The position numbers and the translations under genes were made by a program. A stretch of DNA of 6,240 nucleotides. It comes from Chloroflexota bacterium. Lineage in GTDB: Bacteria; Chloroflexota; Limnocylindria; P2-11E. Under the pieces are notes generated by a model. The model worked only from the letters and a program-made list of their open reading frames with translations, searched no databases and had not been told where the DNA came from. How positions within the stretch are numbered: position 1 is the stretch's first letter; every line of letters begins with the position of its first letter. This document shows positions 6,010-6,240 of this stretch, in pieces. Location: the NCBI GenBank assembly GCA_025350745.1, contig JANXXG010000014.1, forward strand, positions 1-6,240, written 5' to 3'.

Positions 6010-6240
6010 ATGAGGATCGGGATCGACCTCGACGACGTTGTCGCGGAGTGCGCGGTCCCGTACCTGCGCGCGTTCGCGGAGCGGTTCCGGCTTGAGATCC
6101 CCGAGGAGGATCTCGGCTGGCAGACGCTCTCGGCGATCGAGACGGTGAGCGGCGAGGAAAAGGACCGCTTCCGCAGCGAGCTCTACGACTCCAAGTTCTT
6201 CAGCCGGCTGGAGCCCTATGCGGATTGCCCCGAGGTGGTC
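6010..6240 (+). CDS. HAD-superfamily 5'-nucleotidase-like protein, N-terminal 77 codons (runs off right edge)
   Basis: The frame opens at ATG 6010 with a well-placed GAGG and stays open to the window end, giving 77 residues. The start MRIGIDLDDVVAE holds the HAD motif I, DxD at Asp6-Leu7-Asp8: the first aspartate would be the phosphorylated nucleophile and the second the general acid/base. Motif I followed by VVAE and a helical stretch (residues about 15-70, with aromatic Trp37 and Phe63-Phe64) fits a C1-cap of the 5'(3')-deoxyribonucleotidase (NT5C-type) group. The segment FFSRLEPYADCPEVV at 63-77 resembles the 'pyyP..pgv..-l' region before HAD motif II. Motifs II-IV lie beyond the edge, so catalytic competence cannot be judged. 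It would hydrolyse a phosphate monoester, perhaps a nucleotide. It starts 7 nt after the RidA-like gene and probably belongs to the same operon. Other HAD phosphatases remain possible. Confidence 0.8.
   Translation, partial: MRIGIDLDDVVAECAVPYLRAFAERFRLEIPEEDLGWQTLSAIETVSGEEKDRFRSELYDSKFFSRLEPYADCPEVV

Noticed and set aside
1..6240. tRNA, rRNA, CRISPR, insertion sequence, attachment site or replication origin
   Set aside because: I saw no cloverleaf-like arms, spaced direct repeats, transposase or integrase motifs, terminal repeats, or AT-rich repeat clusters. The window is almost filled by the listed genes and no gap exceeds 112 nt.

Overview
The window is GC-rich, with codons ending mostly in G or C, two GTG starts and short gene overlaps. 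It reads as ordinary chromosome of a high-GC bacterium. Motif wording in Mfd and Pth suggests a Chloroflexota-like lineage or another deep Gram-positive-type group, but this is an impression from family knowledge and no marker here settles it. There is no tRNA, rRNA, CRISPR array, insertion sequence, integrase or phage gene.

Two divergent transcription units leave a 112-nt intergenic region at 1469-1580. Leftward (minus strand) are a fold-type I PLP-dependent aminotransferase (1468 to 365), a 50-residue two-helix membrane protein (312 to 160) with a strong Shine-Dalgarno, and the first 38 codons of an unidentified gene that leaves the window at base 1. The gaps between these genes are 52 and 45 nt. 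Each holds a perfect inverted repeat, and one of them forms a UNCG-tetraloop hairpin on the transcribed strand.

Rightward (plus strand) is a tight cluster: pth (peptidyl-tRNA hydrolase), mfd (transcription-repair coupling factor), a RidA-family protein, and the 5' end of a HAD-superfamily nucleotidase-like gene cut by the right edge. Pth and mfd overlap by 8 nt, mfd and ridA by 4 nt (GTGA), and the HAD gene starts 7 nt after ridA stops, so the four are probably one translationally coupled operon. Pth recycles peptidyl-tRNA from aborted translation, Mfd removes stalled RNA polymerase and recruits excision repair, RidA-type proteins remove reactive enamine/imine intermediates, and the HAD protein may hydrolyse nucleotides. 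A shared maintenance theme is possible, but only pth-mfd is a neighbourhood known from other bacteria.

I found no clearly new system. The best points for follow-up are the small membrane protein and its flanking hairpins, the RidA-like protein with two archetypal active-site positions changed, and the uncertain pth start beside a C8 tract.
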